DNA of 64,000 nucleotides from Streptomyces sp. NBC_00224 (GCF_041435195.1 NZ_CP108106.1:4994501-5058500), one strand, 5' to 3'. Positions 1 through 8,629 are shown, counted from the stretch's first letter. Numbers and translations: made by a program. Notes: generated by a model from the sequence alone, not told the origin.

Positions 1-253
1 TGACGACAACCGTGGTGGCGGCTTCAACCGTGACCGCAACGACCGCCCCTCCGGTGGCTTCCGCTCCGGTGGCGGCGACCGCCCGTTCAACCGTGACCGC
101 AACGACCGCCCCTCGGGCGGCTTCCGCTCCGGCGGCAGCGGCGACCGCCCGTACGGCCGTCGCGACGACCACCGTGGTGGCACCGGCACCGGCACGAACA
201 CCGGCTCCTTCGGGCGCCGTGACGACAAGCCGCGCTGGAAGCGCAACGACTGA
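1..253 (+). CDS. DEAD/DEAH-box RNA helicase, C-terminal tail (5' end outside window)
   Basis: The frame open from base 2 to the TGA at 251-253 encodes about 83 residues rich in Gly, Arg, Asp and Asn. A 21-residue unit beginning FNRDRNDRPSGG is repeated with a 63-nt period (unit starts near bases 23 and 86). The tail ends in the basic KPRWKRND. RGG-like tails of this kind end many actinobacterial DEAD-box helicases, where they bind RNA beyond the helicase core and are often disordered. The catalytic domains lie upstream of the window, so the helicase call rests only on tail composition and my memory of the gene order in related Streptomyces. Any other RGG-tailed RNA-binding protein is possible. 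Confidence 0.6.
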   Translation, partial: DDNRGGGFNRDRNDRPSGGFRSGGGDRPFNRDRNDRPSGGFRSGGSGDRPYGRRDDHRGGTGTGTNTGSFGRRDDKPRWKRND

Positions 254-275
254 CGCTGAGTCCCAGTAGCGAGTG

Positions 276-320
276 AAGGGCCCGTACGGCACCCACCGGG
301 TGCGGTACGGGCCCTTCCGT
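276..320 (+). terminator. Rho-independent-type terminator after the helicase gene
   Basis: GGGCCCGTAC (279-288) pairs perfectly with GTACGGGCCC (304-313), followed by a short T-containing stretch. It lies 23 bases after the helicase stop codon. Confidence 0.7.
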
Positions 321-481
321 TTCCCCGCGTAATCCCAAGTCACCGTGTCAGTGGCTGCTGTTAAGGTCGAGCTCGTATGGGGGGTTTCGAAGAGCCGGGG
401 GGCTTTTCTGCGCATCGCTGCAGCGCGGTACATCGCGCGCCGTGCGCCCTCCCACGCCTGAACGGCTTCGGGAGTATCAAC

Positions 482-3460
482 TTGAGACGTCACACACTCG
501 TACGGAACGCGATCGCCGCAGTCACCGCGCTCGGCATCGCGGCCGCCGTCGCCCCGCTGGCCACGGCGCCGGCCTTCGCGGCGGACGCACCGGCGGAGCT
601 CACCGTTCCCGCCGAGCACACGCCCGACTACAACGCGACCGTGATCAACGGCGCCGGCGAGACCGGCTATCTGTCCGGCTGGACCCAGGCCGGGTTCAAC
701 TGGACCTCGTACGCGGACGGCTCCACCGCGCCGGTCGTCATGCCGCAGGGCATGACCACCGCATGGGGCACCGGCACGGACACCCTCGTCCTCACCGGCA
801 AGGACGACCGCGTGGTCGTCCAGCGGAACATGAAGGACGGCTCGGACCGGACCCTGCCGCTGCCCGAGGGCCAGCGGTTCGCGGGGACCTTCGGCGATGT
901 CGTGGTCACCGACGGCGTCCTCGGCATGCGGCTGCTGTCCTGGGAGGACGGCAAGGTCAAGGAGACGCCGGTCGGCGGGGCCGGCCAGGTCCACTCGCTC
1001 TACCAGGGCAACAAGGACGGCATCTTCGTCCAGAAGGACCTGTCCGGCATGACCATGATCGGCTGGCTGGGCCGTGACGGCATCGCCCGCACCACCCACC
1101 TCCAGGCGGAGCAGTTCGACAACGGCAAGATCGAGGTCGGCGGCGACCGCGCGGTCCAGTGGACCAAGGACGGCAAGGCCACGGTCTGGAAGACCTCGGA
1201 CTTCTGGGCGTCCACGGACCAGCTGACGATCCCCGGGTACGAGAACTCGCAGCTGCTCGGCGCGGTCGGCGACAACGTCCTGGTGGCGCGCCGGATCTCC
1301 ACCGGCGATCAGCAGCGGTACTCCTCGCTCGACTACCGCGTGGTCGCCGTGCCGCTCAAGGGCGGCCCCGAGCGGGTCGTCCTGGAGAAGGCCACCGCGA
1401 TGGCCCGCTTCAAGGCCGACGGGACGATGCTGATCGGCGCGGTGGTCGACGGCCACCAGGGCGTGTACGCGGTGGGCTCCTCGCTGGAGGTCACCAAGGT
1501 CCGCGAGTCGCCCGCCCTCGCGTCGGTGCCCACGGCGCTCACCCTGGCGCAGGGCCGACTGAACACGGTGGACCGGGTGCCGGGCGAGGACGGCCCGAGC
1601 ACGCGGCTGCGCGGCATCGACCTGTCGGTCACCGGCCCGCTGACGGCCGGTCAGCGCACCGACCGGGGCGCGGACGCCAAGGACTTCCCGGCCGCCCCGG
1701 GGGCCGACACCCCGGACATCCAGGCCACCGGCGACGGGCGCCTGGTGTACCGGCTCGCCGACGGCACGGTGAAGGTCCTCGACGAGGGCGGCAAGCTGCC
1801 CGCGCGCACGCTGGGCGTGAAGGCGGACGCGCTGCGCGTGTCGGGGCGCTACGCGGCGACGCGCAAGCAGGGCGACTCCGTGCGCGTCACCGACCTCGAC
1901 ACCGGCGCGGTCGTCTACACGGGCACCGGCTCCTCCGCCTTCGCCCTCTCGGGCAGCACGCTGTGGATCGGCGGCGAGCCGGGCGACGCGCAGGCGATCG
2001 ACGTGCGTACGGGGAAGGCCCTGGGCAAGCGGATCACCGTCCCCTGCCTGATGACGTCCCTCCAGGCGCAGGGCGGCGACGTCTACTGGGAGTGCGACCG
2101 GGACAAGTCCGGGGTGTACGACACGGCGGCGGGGAAGAACACCGACCTGCCCGCCCACCAGGGCGCCCTGCTCGGTGACGGCTATGTCGCCTGGCAGAAG
2201 GACGGCGAGCTGAGCGTCACGGACGTGCACGGCGGGACCGGCACGCACAAGGTCGGCAAGCCCGCCGTGGCCAAGCCCGGCCAGGGCTGGACGGCCGACC
2301 GCTTCGGCGGCGCGGTGGCGTACGTGGACGCGCAGGGCGACACGCATGTGGCGCCGTCCGGGGTCCAGAGCGCTCCCGTACGCGCGCTGGACGAGGACTT
2401 CCCGGCGACGGTCGACACCAAGTCGGCTGCGCGGACGGTCCGTTGGTGGGCCTCGAAGCCGCTGGTCTCCTGGGAGATCGACCTGGTGGACCTGGCGACG
2501 CGGAACACGGTCCGCACCGCCACGGGCACCGAGACGCGCGGCCCGGTGCGGCTGGACTGGGACGGCAAGAACTCCTCCGGCAAGGACCTGCCGGCCGGTA
2601 AGTACGCCTGGAACGTGACGGCTGTCCCCGCCGACGGCGGCCCGGACCAGACGTTCACCACCCCGTTCGAGGTGAAGGGCACCACCGCTGCGGCCCCGCG
2701 CGACTACGTGGGCGCCGACGGCCTGGGCGACCTGCTCGCCGTCACTCCCGCCGGTGTCGCGGACTTCCGCGCGGGCGCCGACGGCAAGGTCGACGCGAAG
2801 GTGTCGGGCAGCGGCTGGACGGGCGCGAACGAGGTGTCGGCGGCGGTCCCGTTCGACGACGTGGACGGCGACGGCAAGAACGACGTCCTGGTCCGCCTGA
2901 CGAGCGGCGAGCTCCGCGCGTACAAGCCGGCGGGCAAGGCCCTGACGCCGTCGACCCCGTACGCGAAGATCGGCTCTGGCTGGAACGCCTTCGACGTGCT
3001 GACGTCCCCGGGCGACATGACGGGCGACGGCCGGGCGGACCTGCTCGCCCGTGAGGCGTCCACCGGCGACCTCTACCTCTACGAGGCGAACGGCACGGGC
3101 AACTTCAAGGCCCGCGTGAAGATCGGCAGCGGCTTCAAGAACTACCTGGCGGCGTCGGGCGCGGGCGACCTGAACGGCGACGGCAACGCCGACCTGCTGG
3201 CCCGCGACGCGTCGGGCGTGCTGTGGCTGTACCCGAGCACGGGCAGCGGCACCCTGGCCACCCGTGTGAAGATCGGCGGCGGCTGGCAGGTCTACAACGC
3301 GCTGGTCGGCGCGGGTGACCTGAACGGTGACGGCAAGCCGGACCTGCTGGCGCGCGGCACGGACGGCGTCCTGTGGTCGTACCCGGGCGACGGCAAGGGG
3401 AACTTCGGCGGCCGCGTGAAGGTCGGCGGGGGCTGGCAGATGTACAAGTTCCTGTTCTAG
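482..3460 (+). CDS. secreted FG-GAP/VCBS-repeat protein with FlgD-like Ig domain
   Basis: This is a large extracellular protein of about 992 residues. I prefer the TTG start at 482 because GGGAG (470-474) sits 7 bases upstream and the product then begins with a basic stretch and a hydrophobic signal peptide ending APAFA|A; the longer frame from 377 adds 35 residues of unlike composition. Most of the protein is beta-rich, probably a propeller. Around residues 680-760 a WEIDLVD...LPAGKYAW segment resembles the FlgD Ig-like fold. The C-terminal ~240 residues carry calcium-loop repeats (DVDGDGKND, DMTGDGRAD, DLNGDGNAD, DLNGDGKPD) of FG-GAP/VCBS type, each followed by an LLAR...G.LWLYP block. Such proteins are common in Streptomyces secretomes; no catalytic motif is visible and the ligand is unknown. 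Confidence 0.85.
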   Translation: MRRHTLVRNAIAAVTALGIAAAVAPLATAPAFAADAPAELTVPAEHTPDYNATVINGAGETGYLSGWTQAGFNWTSYADGSTAPVVMPQGMTTAWGTGTDTLVLTGKDDRVVVQRNMKDGSDRTLPLPEGQRFAGTFGDVVVTDGVLGMRLLSWEDGKVKETPVGGAGQVHSLYQGNKDGIFVQKDLSGMTMIGWLGRDGIARTTHLQAEQFDNGKIEVGGDRAVQWTKDGKATVWKTSDFWASTDQLTIPGYENSQLLGAVGDNVLVARRISTGDQQRYSSLDYRVVAVPLKGGPERVVLEKATAMARFKADGTMLIGAVVDGHQGVYAVGSSLEVTKVRESPALASVPTALTLAQGRLNTVDRVPGEDGPSTRLRGIDLSVTGPLTAGQRTDRGADAKDFPAAPGADTPDIQATGDGRLVYRLADGTVKVLDEGGKLPARTLGVKADALRVSGRYAATRKQGDSVRVTDLDTGAVVYTGTGSSAFALSGSTLWIGGEPGDAQAIDVRTGKALGKRITVPCLMTSLQAQGGDVYWECDRDKSGVYDTAAGKNTDLPAHQGALLGDGYVAWQKDGELSVTDVHGGTGTHKVGKPAVAKPGQGWTADRFGGAVAYVDAQGDTHVAPSGVQSAPVRALDEDFPATVDTKSAARTVRWWASKPLVSWEIDLVDLATRNTVRTATGTETRGPVRLDWDGKNSSGKDLPAGKYAWNVTAVPADGGPDQTFTTPFEVKGTTAAAPRDYVGADGLGDLLAVTPAGVADFRAGADGKVDAKVSGSGWTGANEVSAAVPFDDVDGDGKNDVLVRLTSGELRAYKPAGKALTPSTPYAKIGSGWNAFDVLTSPGDMTGDGRADLLAREASTGDLYLYEANGTGNFKARVKIGSGFKNYLAASGAGDLNGDGNADLLARDASGVLWLYPSTGSGTLATRVKIGGGWQVYNALVGAGDLNGDGKPDLLARGTDGVLWSYPGDGKGNFGGRVKVGGGWQMYKFLF

Positions 3461-3476
3461 TCCTCTTCCAGCAGGC

Positions 3477-3506
3477 GGCCCAGGGCTCACCCCTGGGCCG
3501 GTTTTT
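3477..3506 (+). terminator. terminator after FG-GAP protein
   Basis: GGCCCAGGG and CCCTGGGCC form a stem with a short loop, followed by GG and a run of five T (3502-3506). This is one of the few canonical U-tract terminators in the window. Confidence 0.8.
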
Positions 3507-3524
3507 GGCCAACAGTTGGCGCAT

Positions 3525-3561
3525 GTCATGCCCCCGGCGAGGGAATCGCTGGGGGCATGAC
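3525..3561 (+). promoter_or_regulatory. 11-bp inverted repeat covering the SD and start codon of the permease
   Basis: GTCATGCCCCC (3525-3535) is perfectly complementary to GGGGGCATGAC (3551-3561). The right arm contains both the G-rich Shine-Dalgarno stretch and the ATG (3557). In mRNA the stem would hide the ribosome-binding site; in DNA it could be an operator. The pairing is visible; the function is inferred. Confidence 0.55.
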
Positions 3562-5134
3562 AAGTGACGCGAGTACGAATCCGGACGCCCACGGGGCTCC
3601 GGACGGTCTCGGTCCGGCGGGCGGCGGCGCGGTGCGCGGGAGCGGCAACGGCGCGGCGACGTCCGACGAAGAGCGGCTGGCGCAGCTCGGCTACACCCAG
3701 GTGCTGGCCCGCCGGATGTCCGGCTTCGCCAACTACGCCGTCTCGTTCACCATCATCTCGGTGCTCTCCGGCTGTCTGACGATGTACGCGTTCGGCATGA
3801 ACACCGGCGGCCCGGCCCTGATCACCTGGGGTTGGGTCGGGGTGGGCCTGATGACGCTGCTCGTCGGCCTGTCGATGGCCGAGATCTGCTCGGCGTACCC
3901 GACGTCGGCGGGCCTGTACTTCTGGGCGCACCGGCTGGCGCCGGAGCGGAGCGCGGCGGCCTGGGCCTGGTTCACGGGCTGGTTCAACGTGCTCGGCCAG
4001 GTAGCGGTGACAGCCGGGATCGATTTCGGCGCGGCATCGTTCCTGGGCGCGTACCTCAACCTGCAATGGGACTTCGAGGTCACACCGGGCCGCACGATCG
4101 CCCTCTTCGCGGCGATCCTGATCCTCCACGGCCTCCTGAACACCTTCGGCGTCCGGATCGTGGCGATCCTCAACAGCGTCAGCGTGTGGTGGCACGTACT
4201 CGGCGTCGCGGTGATCGTAGGGGCCCTGGCCTTCACCCCGGACCACCACCGCTCCACCACATTCGTCTTCACCCACTACGTGAACAACACGGGCTGGGGA
4301 AGCGGCTTCTACGTAGTCCTCATCGGCCTCCTCATGGCCCAGTACACCTTCACCGGCTACGACGCCTCCGCGCACATGACGGAGGAGACCCACGACGCCT
4401 CGACGGCGGGCCCGCGCGGGATCGTGCGCTCGATCTGGACATCGTGGATAGCGGGCTTCGTGCTGCTGCTCGGCTTCACGTACGCCATCCAGTCGTACGA
4501 CGACGAGCTCGGCTCGGCGACCGGCGCGCCACCGGCCCAGATCCTCCTGGACGCGCTCGGCGCGACGACCGGCAAGCTCCTCCTGCTGGTGGTGATCGGG
4601 GCGCAGCTGTTCTGCGGGATGGCGTCGGTGACGGCCAACTCCCGGATGATCTACGCCTTTTCGCGCGACGGCGCGCTCCCGTTCTCACGCGTCTGGCACA
4701 CGGTGAGCCCCCGCACCCGCACCCCGGTGGCGGCGGTCTGGCTGGCGACGGCGGGGGCCCTGGCGCTCGGCCTCCCGTATCTGATCAATGTGACGGCGTA
4801 CGCGGCGGTGACGTCGATCGCGGTGATCGGCCTGTACATCGCGTACGTCATCCCGACGCTGCTGCGGCTGCTGAAGGGCGACGCGTTCGAACCCGGCCCC
4901 TGGCAGCTGGGCCGCTGGTCCCGCCCGATCGGCGTGGCGGCGGTGGCCTGGGTGGCGCTGATCACGGTCCTGTTCATGCTGCCCCAGCTGTCCCCGGTGA
5001 CCTGGGAGAACTTCAACTACGCCCCGGTCGCTGTCCTGGTGGTCCTCGGCTTCGCGACGGTGTGGTGGGTGGTGTCGGCCCGCCACTGGTTCCTCCGCCC
5101 GACGCCCGCGCCCCCGGTCACCCGGCCCCGATGA
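3557..5134 (+). CDS. APC-superfamily amino acid/choline-type permease
   Basis: A 525-residue polytopic membrane protein with about 12 hydrophobic segments after a hydrophilic N-terminal ~50 residues (disordered, Gly/Ala-rich, ending SDEERLAQLGY). The segment RRMSGFANYAVSFTIISVL at the first TM helix and the AEICSAYPTSAGLYFWAHRLAP block between early TMs are hallmarks of the amino acid/choline (BAT1-like) branch of the APC superfamily, as is the central TGYDASAHMTEET motif. It should import an amino acid or related amine across the membrane; the substrate cannot be read from sequence. It stands alone between two terminators, so it is probably monocistronic, and its start codon lies inside an 11-bp inverted repeat. 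Confidence 0.88.
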   Translation: MTSDASTNPDAHGAPDGLGPAGGGAVRGSGNGAATSDEERLAQLGYTQVLARRMSGFANYAVSFTIISVLSGCLTMYAFGMNTGGPALITWGWVGVGLMTLLVGLSMAEICSAYPTSAGLYFWAHRLAPERSAAAWAWFTGWFNVLGQVAVTAGIDFGAASFLGAYLNLQWDFEVTPGRTIALFAAILILHGLLNTFGVRIVAILNSVSVWWHVLGVAVIVGALAFTPDHHRSTTFVFTHYVNNTGWGSGFYVVLIGLLMAQYTFTGYDASAHMTEETHDASTAGPRGIVRSIWTSWIAGFVLLLGFTYAIQSYDDELGSATGAPPAQILLDALGATTGKLLLLVVIGAQLFCGMASVTANSRMIYAFSRDGALPFSRVWHTVSPRTRTPVAAVWLATAGALALGLPYLINVTAYAAVTSIAVIGLYIAYVIPTLLRLLKGDAFEPGPWQLGRWSRPIGVAAVAWVALITVLFMLPQLSPVTWENFNYAPVAVLVVLGFATVWWVVSARHWFLRPTPAPPVTRPR

Positions 5135-5176
5135 CCTGCGCATCCGCACCGCACTGACCGCCGAATGGGCCCCACC

Positions 5177-5213
5177 GGGCCCGGAAGCCGATACCCGATC
5201 GGCTGCCGGGCCC
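5177..5213 (+). terminator. hairpin after permease
   Basis: GGGCCCGG (5177-5184) pairs with CCGGGCCC (5206-5213) and an inner GCCGAT/ATCGGC stem. No U-tract follows, as is usual for Streptomyces hairpin terminators. It ends just before a TATGCT box (5222-5227) that is a plausible -10 for the tRNA downstream. Confidence 0.55.
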
Positions 5214-5247
5214 CGTCGGGCTATGCTGCGGGGGTGCGGTATGCCAG

Positions 5248-5320
5248 GGGCCATTAGCTCAATTGGCAGAGCAGCGGACTTTTAATCCGTTGGTTGTCGG
5301 TTCGAGTCCGACATGGCCTA
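5248..5320 (+). tRNA. tRNA-Lys (anticodon TTT)
   Basis: A 73-nt cloverleaf folds by eye: acceptor GGGCCAT/ATGGCCT (with a G1-U72 wobble), D-arm GCTCAATTGGCAGAGC, anticodon loop CTTTTAA with TTT at 5281-5283, and T-arm TCGGTTCGAGTCCGA. The 3' CCA is not encoded. It decodes AAA/AAG lysine codons. No integrase gene or duplicated 3' end is seen nearby, so it is not used as an attachment site in this window. Confidence 0.93.
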
Positions 5321-5360
5321 CGCACAGCGGGGGAGGGTTTGTTCCCTCTGACCTGCGACA

Positions 5361-5395
5361 GAGCGCCCCAGCCGGGATTGACCGGCTGGGGCGCT
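5361..5395 (+). terminator. strong terminator after tRNA-Lys
   Basis: A perfect 15-bp stem, GAGCGCCCCAGCCGG (5361-5375) with CCGGCTGGGGCGCTC (5381-5395), has a 5-nt loop. It may also serve the convergent small secreted-protein gene. Confidence 0.8.
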
Positions 5396-5443
5396 CCGTC
5401 GTTCCCGGGCCCGGGCGTGAGCGGACGGGCCGTCGGGCGCGGG

Positions 5444-5782
5444 TTACAGATCGAACAGCACCGACCGGAACAGGCGGAGGTTTCCAGCCTCTTGGCCGGG
5501 CCCCAGGGTCGTGTGTACGCCTTCGCAGTCCCCGAGGGGGAAGAGGTTGACGGTGTTGGCGGTGAGGTTCTTGGGTGCGCGGGCGTCCAGGAGCTTGCCC
5601 TCGATCTCGGGGATGTTGATGCACTCCTGCGCGGACGGGTCTTCCAGCTGGCCGGAGCTCGGGTTGGTGAGGGAGCCGTACTTGTACTGGAAGAAGCCGT
5701 CGATCGCGTGGGCGGGGGTCGGGACGGTCGCGAGGAGGGCGAGGGCGCCGAGGGCGGCACCGATCGTGTGGCGAAGACGCAC
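5444..5782 (-). CDS. small secreted protein, unknown function
   Basis: A GTG start at 5782 has AGGAG 8 bases upstream and gives 112 residues. The first ~26 form a clear Sec signal peptide (RLRHTIGAALGALALLATV, cleavage after AHA). The mature ~86-residue chain has a polar, aromatic start (IDGFFQYKYGS) and just two cysteines, which may form a disulfide. No domain is recognised. The upstream frame could be extended to 6049, but that part has poor coding bias and lacks a ribosome site. It is convergent with tRNA-Lys and transcribed away from the small gene at 6107. Confidence 0.7.
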   Translation of the reverse strand: MRLRHTIGAALGALALLATVPTPAHAIDGFFQYKYGSLTNPSSGQLEDPSAQECINIPEIEGKLLDARAPKNLTANTVNLFPLGDCEGVHTTLGPGQEAGNLRLFRSVLFDL

Positions 5783-6106
5783 GGGACGGACTCCTGTCAG
5801 GCGGGGGGGATGGGATGGGGGACCCACGGGCTGGATCCGCTCCCGCTGATCGCAATATGTAGTCATGTGCGTGCATTCGGCAACGGGCTCGTTTTGCCTC
5901 GGCGTGTCGGCCGCTGAGCCGCCGTCGGCGGTGCTGTGGCTTGAAAGCAGCAGCTCACGCGATGGATCGGCCGCGAAATCCCTGGGCGTGCGCGGGGAAT
6001 GTGGCCCTCGTTCAGTAAAGGACCAGTCAAGTCGTCCGGGTGCGCGCACGCGGAAAGCTCGGTGTTCGCCCTACTGCCGCGCGGGCGGCGGCGGTCTCCT
6101 TGGGGC
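5783..6106. other. intergenic region upstream of two divergent small genes
   Basis: No convincing gene is seen. The sequence around 5850-5910 is less GC-rich than its surroundings and probably holds the promoters of the secreted-protein gene (minus) and the following plus-strand gene. No sigma-factor box stands out. Confidence 0.4.
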
Positions 6107-6379
6107 ATGCGATGCACAGCAGAGCAGCCGTCGGTTTCGGTCGAGGACCCCGAGTGGGTCACGGACGCAGGACAGGCCGACGGGGGACGATCCGTCTCCG
6201 ATGCCCTGCGCCGTCTGATCCGGGACATCGTGCGGGCCGTACGCGCGGCGGAAGAACGGCAGATCGGCTTCCTGCTGAACCGTTTCGCGGCGGACGCGGA
6301 CGCGGACATGCCCGCGCTGTTCGCGCTGCGCGACGCGTTGGCCGAGGCCGCGGACCACCGCGGCCGCCGCCACCCCTGA
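6107..6379 (+). CDS. hypothetical 90-residue helical protein
   Basis: From ATG 6107 the frame has strong third-position GC and encodes an acidic N-terminus followed by two probable amphipathic helices (SDALRRLIRDIVRAVRAAEER and ALFALRDALAEAADH). The frame extends upstream to 5999 but without coding bias. A weak GGGG lies directly before the start. No family is recognised; the helical, charged character could suit a small DNA-binding or protein-interaction partner, but that is only a guess. Confidence 0.5.
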   Translation: MRCTAEQPSVSVEDPEWVTDAGQADGGRSVSDALRRLIRDIVRAVRAAEERQIGFLLNRFAADADADMPALFALRDALAEAADHRGRRHP

Positions 6380-6589
6380 CGGGCCGGGGCCCGCCGACAT
6401 TCGAGTGCCGGTCGAGGCAGGCGAGTTCGGGCCACCCTCCCTGGGTGCTCGCGGCGGCCGGGCCCACGCGGGCCACCCGGCAGCGCACTCCGGGCGTACT
6501 CGTCCGGCATCGCGCTCCGGGCCCACCCCATCAGGCGAACCGGCCCAGGTCTGCCCGCTACAAACGGACTCTTTACCTACCGTTTCCGT

Positions 6590-7861
6590 ATGGCCAGCCC
6601 GCGCAATCAAGCGCTCGCCGACTGGATGACCGAACACGCCCTGACGGCGGCCGAGTTCGCCACCCGGCTCAATGCCCAACTCACCGCCCTCACCGGCCGC
6701 CCCGGCACCGCCACCGACCGGACCGTGCGCCGCTGGCTCTGCGGCGAGGTGACCTGGCCGCAGACCGGCCAGCGCGAAGCCCTGACGCGGCTGACCGGCC
6801 TTCCGCTCCAGGACCTGGGGTTCACCCCCCGGGACCCCACCCCGGCAGCGACCGGGCCCACGCCCATCGGTACGCACTCCCCGACGCCCGGCGGCGCACC
6901 TCCCGTCTTCCGCGGGCCCCCGTCCCGGGTGGGCCTCGGTGACGTCGCCCGGCTCGCCGCGAAGCTGACGGAGGTCGTGGCCGGCGACCACCGGCACGGC
7001 GGAACCCAGGCCGTGGAGAACGGCGCCGCCCACCTCGTCCGCCAGGCCCTCGAACTCCAGCAGCGCGGCACCGCGAGCACCCGCGTACGGAGCAAGCTCT
7101 ACGCCCTGGCCGCCGCCTTCGCGGGCAGCGCCCTGTGGGCCGCCACCGACGGCCACCGCTTCCCCGTCGCGGAAACGTACCTGCACCAGGCCGTCACCCT
7201 GGCCGGGCTGTCCGCCGACCCGGCCGCGCAGTACCACGTATGGGGACTGGCCGGAGGGCTGTACCGCCAGCTCGGCCGGCACACCGACGGCCTGGCCGCC
7301 GCCGACGTCAACCGCTCCCTCTCGATCAACCGCCGCGACCCGCTCTTCGCCTCCCTCGCACACGTCTCCACCGCCGTCCACCACGCCGACCTGAACGACC
7401 GCACCGCCGCCCTGCGCAGCATCGGCTGCGCCCAGGACGCCCTCGACCGCGCCGACCCCGCGCTGCCCCGGCCCCCCTGGATCAGCTTCTACGACCAGGC
7501 CGGACTCGACCTCTTCTCCCTGATGTCCCTGCTCACCCTCGGACAGTGGACGCAGGCCGAGGCACGCGCCCACCACGCCCTCGCCGTCCTGCGCGGCCGC
7601 CCCGACCTCGCGCGCAACCGCTACCGCGTCACGGTGCAGCTGGCCCGCGCGCAACTCGAACAGGGCGCCCTGGAAGCCGCGATCGCCTCCGTCCGCACCA
7701 TCCCCCGCGACGCCTGGCACGGACGCACCGGCCGGCTCATCGCCGTCTTCACCGCGCGCACGGCCGTCCTCGCCCCCGGCGCCGCGGAAACGCGTGCGTG
7801 GCACGCGTACGTACGCCACCAGGGCATCCCCGGGACGCGCGGGGACCTGACCGGCGAGTGA
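6590..7861 (+). CDS. HTH/TPR-type transcriptional regulator
   Basis: 423 residues. The N-terminal ~75 residues (ALADWMTEHALTAAEFATRL...TVRRWLCGEVTWP) look like a diverged XRE-type helix-turn-helix. After a Pro/Thr-rich linker (about 80-110) comes an all-alpha region with repeated A/L-rich helical pairs (YALAAAFAGSALWAATDG, AEARAHHALAVL, ARAQLEQGALEAAIASVR) typical of tetratricopeptide sensors. Proteins of this architecture are abundant in Streptomyces and often influence development or secondary metabolism, with TPRs binding peptides or partner proteins. It appears monocistronic, with a moderately AT-rich patch (6560-6589) upstream as promoter candidate. The regulon is unknown. Confidence 0.72.
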   Translation: MASPRNQALADWMTEHALTAAEFATRLNAQLTALTGRPGTATDRTVRRWLCGEVTWPQTGQREALTRLTGLPLQDLGFTPRDPTPAATGPTPIGTHSPTPGGAPPVFRGPPSRVGLGDVARLAAKLTEVVAGDHRHGGTQAVENGAAHLVRQALELQQRGTASTRVRSKLYALAAAFAGSALWAATDGHRFPVAETYLHQAVTLAGLSADPAAQYHVWGLAGGLYRQLGRHTDGLAAADVNRSLSINRRDPLFASLAHVSTAVHHADLNDRTAALRSIGCAQDALDRADPALPRPPWISFYDQAGLDLFSLMSLLTLGQWTQAEARAHHALAVLRGRPDLARNRYRVTVQLARAQLEQGALEAAIASVRTIPRDAWHGRTGRLIAVFTARTAVLAPGAAETRAWHAYVRHQGIPGTRGDLTGE

Positions 7862-7931
7862 GGCGTCTCCAGCCACTTGGCTGGTCTTTCCGGTAAACCG
7901 GCGGATGGTCTCCGACTCGTCACTCCTCAAG

Positions 7932-7980
7932 GATTCACAAGGCGCAGGAATTCGCTCACACAGGGAGACTCCCGCGCCTT
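7932..7980 (+). other. hairpin in the leader of the 8019 gene
   Basis: CAAGGCGC and GCGCCTTG form 8-bp arms, with a small GGGAGACTCCC palindrome inside the right half. It could be a terminator for the upstream regulator gene or an attenuator for the small secreted protein gene. Confidence 0.4.
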
Positions 7981-8018
7981 GTTCTGTTTTCACCGGATGT
8001 TTTTGAGACGACGAGGCC

Positions 8019-8336
8019 ATGAAGAAGAAGCTCACCACTGTCGTGCTCGCGGCGGCCGTTTTCGCAGGCGCCGCCCCCGCCGCCCACGCCGTGGATGTCA
8101 ATCAGGAATACAACACCGCGGGGTGCTACCTCGGGAAGAAGAAGGACCAGAAGGCGTGCGAGCGGCTGCTCTCCGCCGAGCCCATGTCCGAGACGGCCAA
8201 GAACTGCCTGGTCAAGGCCGGGATCGGTGGGGCGGCCGCGCTGATCGTCGGACGGGTCAACAAGGACCTCGCCAAGAAGATCGCCACTAATGTGGTGGCC
8301 GGCGGTGTCACCGGATGCCTCAGCTCCCTCACGTGA
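8019..8336 (+). CDS. small secreted protein with four cysteines
   Basis: 105 residues with a classical signal peptide (KKKLTTVVLAAAVFAGAAP, cleavage after AHA). The mature part starts VDVNQEYNTAGCYLGKKK and holds four cysteines (in AGCY, KACE, KNCL, TGCL), suggesting two disulfides, and a glycine/alanine-rich hydrophobic stretch near GIGGAAALIVG. Function is unknown; small size, cysteine pairs and basic charge would suit a structural or antimicrobial-like secreted peptide, but no family is recognised. Its TGA overlaps the GTG of the next gene (GTGA), implying translational coupling. Confidence 0.75.
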   Translation: MKKKLTTVVLAAAVFAGAAPAAHAVDVNQEYNTAGCYLGKKKDQKACERLLSAEPMSETAKNCLVKAGIGGAAALIVGRVNKDLAKKIATNVVAGGVTGCLSSLT

Positions 8337-8515
8337 AAGCGGCTTCGCCCATGGCACTCATGGCACTCAAAGCAGGAATCGTCCTCGTCTGGACGGCGAT
8401 CCTCGCCACCGTAAACACATTCCTGATAGACGCGTACTGGGGTGAACTCGCCTTCACCGCGGTATGCGCCGGCGCGATGGCCTTCTGTCTCGGTAAGGCC
8501 GACAGAAAGCAGTAA
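8333..8515 (+). CDS. small two-TM membrane protein, coupled to secreted protein
   Basis: I chose GTG 8333 because it overlaps the upstream stop codon by the common four-base GTGA arrangement; the ATG at 8351 is an alternative. About 60 residues form two hydrophobic helices (LKAGIVLVWTAILATVNTFL and LAFTAVCAGAMAFCL) joined by DAYWGE, with a basic C-terminus (GKADRKQ). This hairpin membrane protein probably works with the secreted partner, for example as an export, immunity or anchoring factor; that is inferred only from the overlap. Confidence 0.6.
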   Translation: MKAASPMALMALKAGIVLVWTAILATVNTFLIDAYWGELAFTAVCAGAMAFCLGKADRKQ

Positions 8516-8544
8516 CGGTCCGGAATTCGGGTGAGCGGGGGAGC

Positions 8545-8580
8545 AGGCGTCCCCGCCTGCGTCGGCCGACGGGGACGCCT
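8545..8580 (+). terminator. hairpin between small-protein operon and LuxR regulator
   Basis: AGGCGTCCCC (8545-8554) pairs with GGGGACGCCT (8571-8580); the loop itself contains the palindrome GTCGGCCGAC. It ends the two-gene operon or lies in the leader of the response regulator. Confidence 0.6.
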
Positions 8581-8629
8581 ACGCTCGATGGAGGGGCACG
8601 CACCCGAGCCGGGAACAGGCGAGCACGCC

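Noticed and set aside
5263..5917. Plus-strand frames across the tRNA-Lys and secreted-protein gene
   Set aside because: They are antisense to tRNA-Lys or the secreted-protein gene and lack a plausible start signal.
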